A stretch of 7,776 nucleotides of DNA from Thermoflexales bacterium (lineage in GTDB: Bacteria; Chloroflexota; Anaerolineae; Fen-1058): positions 1 through 7,776 of the forward strand of contig JAFGFO010000123.1 of assembly GCA_016931085.1 (NCBI GenBank), read 5' to 3'. Below are positions 6,261 through 7,776 of this stretch, one piece after another (the stretch's first letter is position 1; each line of letters opens with the position of its first letter). The notes under the pieces are model-generated. The model made no database searches, was not told the DNA's origin, and was given only the letters and a program-made list of their open reading frames with translations. The position numbers were made by a program, and so were the translations under genes.

Positions 6261-7571
6261 TTACTGCACGGGAACGGCGTTGTAAGCGTACTGGCGGTCA
6301 AACTCGCCGGGCGCGTCCTGGTTGACCACGATCACGATTGGGCCGGTCGACTCGACCACAGCCGAGCCTGACCAACTGACGCCATGATCCGCCTCAGCGG
6401 TCTGGGCATAAGGGCCAGCGACCTGGCCAGGCTCAATGACCACACCCGTCATGTTGTGCTGGCCGTCTGAGTAGGTGACGTTGACAGTCACAGCGGTGTC
6501 GCCGACGTTCTGGATCTGGTAGCCGGAGTTGTAGCCGTAGTAGGCGCGCAGCAGCGAGGGCAGCACCCACCGATTGGCGCCGCTGGTGAACATGTTGAAG
6601 CTGGATGCCTTGCCAGCCGGGTTAGACTGGTTGACGATGCCCACCATGTTCCCACCGGTGCTGTTGGTGACCTTGGCCGAGCCGGCCCAACCGAGCGCGT
6701 GCGCTTCGGCAGTCTGGGCAAACATGGCGGCCGCACCATCAGCCACACCCGTGATCGTCCGGCTGATGCCGTCCGAGTAGGTCACGGTAATGTCCATCGC
6801 GGCGCCGCTGACGTTCTGAACCTGGAAGGCGCTGTTGAAGGTGTAATACGCGCGCAGGGCAATCGGGCTGTACAGAACCGGGCCGGCATCCGCCGGGGCA
6901 AAACCGTTGTAGGTCTGTTCCTTGTTGGCAGTCTTGTTCATCTGGTTGACGACAGCAACCACCGGGCCGGTGGCCGTAATGGTGGCCGAGCCGTTGGACT
7001 CCAACGCGCCGCTGCAGGTGGCCGTGTTGTCGAAGCGAACGACCGCGCCTGCCGGCAGGGCGTCCATGCTATCCGTGCAGCCGGTTGTGCTGTAGGTCAC
7101 ATCTACGTCCACCGGGCCAGTGCCGGCATTTTGGACCGAGATCTCGGTCGAGAAGTTGTAGTACGCCCTCAAGGCAACCGGGACGTAAAAGCTGGTCGAA
7201 CCCTGCGAGAAGCCGGTGTAGCTGCCGTTGAAGCGGTAGCCGCCTGTGCTGCTGGCCGTGCTCTGGTTGACGATGGCCGCCACGGGCTGGTCGGCGGAAA
7301 TGACGACGGAACCGTTGAAGGTCGCTTCGCCAGACAGGGTGGGCTCAGATGCCTGGGCATACACCTTGGAGCCGCCGGCGTCGATGGTGTCGTTGAAAAA
7401 CAGGGTCGTGCCGTTTTGCCGGTAGTATGTGAAGGTAATGTTCGCGGTGGTCGTGCTGCTCAGGTTAACTACCTGAACGCCGGTGTTCGTGGTAGATGTC
7501 TGGGCAGAGGCCAATGGGACCAGCCCCAGAACAATCATGCCGACTGTGAGTAGAGCAACTAGTTTTTTCAT
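6261..7571 (-). CDS. Secreted protein of four tandem ~105-residue beta-type repeats
   Basis: I do not recognise a named family. The 436 residues begin with a clear Sec signal peptide: MKK, a hydrophobic core, then ASA-Q with predicted cleavage after residue 23. The remainder is four divergent repeats (about 29-138, 139-243, 244-345, 346-436). Each contains a (V/I)QN or VVN strand, a TYS/TYY strand, a (A/Y)AQ(T/A)(A/S)E-like stretch in repeats 1, 3 and 4, a GSA-x-V strand and a hallmark (I/V)VNQ at 101-103, 208-210, 313-315 and 416-418; repeats 1-3 end in LRAYY (134-138, 239-243, 341-345). Composition (Thr, Val, Ala, Asn, Gly) and alternating strands suggest beta sandwiches. No catalytic motif, LPxTG, SLH domain or late membrane segment is seen, so it may be released or bound non-covalently. 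It has its own promoter, strong ribosome binding site and terminator. A surface-layer, adhesive or fibre role is a guess. Confidence -1.
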   Translation of the reverse strand: MKKLVALLTVGMIVLGLVPLASAQTSTTNTGVQVVNLSSTTTANITFTYYRQNGTTLFFNDTIDAGGSKVYAQASEPTLSGEATFNGSVVISADQPVAAIVNQSTASSTGGYRFNGSYTGFSQGSTSFYVPVALRAYYNFSTEISVQNAGTGPVDVDVTYSTTGCTDSMDALPAGAVVRFDNTATCSGALESNGSATITATGPVVAVVNQMNKTANKEQTYNGFAPADAGPVLYSPIALRAYYTFNSAFQVQNVSGAAMDITVTYSDGISRTITGVADGAAAMFAQTAEAHALGWAGSAKVTNSTGGNMVGIVNQSNPAGKASSFNMFTSGANRWVLPSLLRAYYGYNSGYQIQNVGDTAVTVNVTYSDGQHNMTGVVIEPGQVAGPYAQTAEADHGVSWSGSAVVESTGPIVIVVNQDAPGEFDRQYAYNAVPVQ

Positions 7572-7586
7572 TACAATAATCTCCTT
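7569..7586 (-). promoter_or_regulatory. Strong ribosome binding site of the repeat protein
   Basis: AAGGAG (7586-7581 on the minus strand) is followed by a 9-nt A/T-rich spacer and ATG at 7571-7569. The A/T-rich surroundings should leave it unpaired, consistent with efficient translation. Confidence -1.
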
Positions 7587-7691
7587 TTTTTATTTTGTTA
7601 TGTTTGTTTTCTTCAAAATGGTTAATTGACTAGTAATATTCTTTTGCGCTATGCCCCTCCTGTTCTATGCATAACTTTTACCAACATGCTA

Positions 7692-7720
7692 ATTATACCT
7701 GTTTTGGCTGCCCAAAGCAA
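7692..7720 (-). promoter_or_regulatory. Candidate promoter of the repeat protein
   Basis: On the minus strand TTGCTT (7720-7715) and a perfect TATAAT (7697-7692) are separated by 17 nt, the optimal spacing; the -35 matches 3 of 6 of TTGACA. Transcription would start near 7685, giving a leader of about 113 nt that is very AT-rich. Nothing else with coding potential was found between here and the right edge. Confidence -1.
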
Positions 7721-7776
7721 TACCTCTTTCGGGTTAATCCCGGTGCTGGCAGTTGAATTCACGTATTTAAAATGAC

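Noticed and set aside
6699..7553. Plus-strand open frame of 284 residues
   Set aside because: Antisense of the repeat protein; rich in Arg, Gly, Val and His as expected from a shadow frame, with no export signal or domain.
7649..7687. Possible 12-residue leader peptide upstream of the repeat protein
   Set aside because: An ATG lies about 5 nt after the TATAAT box and a TAG follows 12 codons later, but there is no ribosome binding site, no attenuation-type codon run and no following terminator hairpin.
7730..7742. Small palindrome CGGG-TTAAT-CCCG as terminator of an upstream gene
   Set aside because: Only a 4-bp stem and no T-run on the minus strand.

Overview
The window looks like part of a Chloroflexota chromosome, most likely from the Anaerolineae or a related class. 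The sequence cannot fix the taxon. The grounds are GC-rich coding DNA, a bacillopeptidase-F-type subtilase with several beta-sandwich modules ending in YLPLVLKKA, a carboxypeptidase-regulatory-like lipoprotein, and short intergenic repeats of the ATTCGTG, AAGGTT/GAGGCT and TTCCTAC types. These are patterns I associate with that phylum from memory, not from a search. All four genes lie on the minus strand, so transcription runs from high to low coordinates.

Layout in transcription order. At 7776-7572 is an AT-rich promoter and leader with a TATAAT box and a strong ribosome binding site. At 7571-6261 is a 436-residue secreted protein made of four divergent ~105-residue repeats, followed by a 15-bp-stem rho-independent terminator at 6240-6205. 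A new TATAAT box at 6187-6182, embedded in a dispersed repeat, precedes a GTG-started lipoprotein (6142-5633). After a 21-nt gap comes a 1473-residue secreted S8 protease (5611-1190). The 302-nt gap at 1189-888 holds a 169-bp fold-back element, a candidate terminator hairpin, a candidate extended -10 promoter, a second hairpin and a hexamer repeat. The window ends inside a TTG-started dTDP-glucose 4,6-dehydratase gene, rmlB (887-1).

The lipoprotein and protease probably form a two-gene operon whose products act outside the membrane. The 436-residue protein appears to be a separate, well-expressed single-gene unit for a surface or released protein. rmlB supplies the dTDP-4-keto-6-deoxyglucose intermediate for deoxysugars such as rhamnose, used in surface polysaccharide or glycan; its partner genes would lie beyond the left edge.

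The most unusual signal is two heptanucleotide repeat arrays (4971-5019 and 5043-5070) inside the protease gene, exactly between the inhibitory propeptide and the catalytic domain. The unit is 7 bp, so losing one unit would stop translation three codons before the catalytic Asp, and gaining one would stop it shortly afterwards. The locus is therefore built like a phase-variable switch, although slippage itself cannot be seen from one sequence. The second notable signal is a dispersed ATTCGTG/CACGAAT repeat family whose two sites in this window both lie against predicted promoters.
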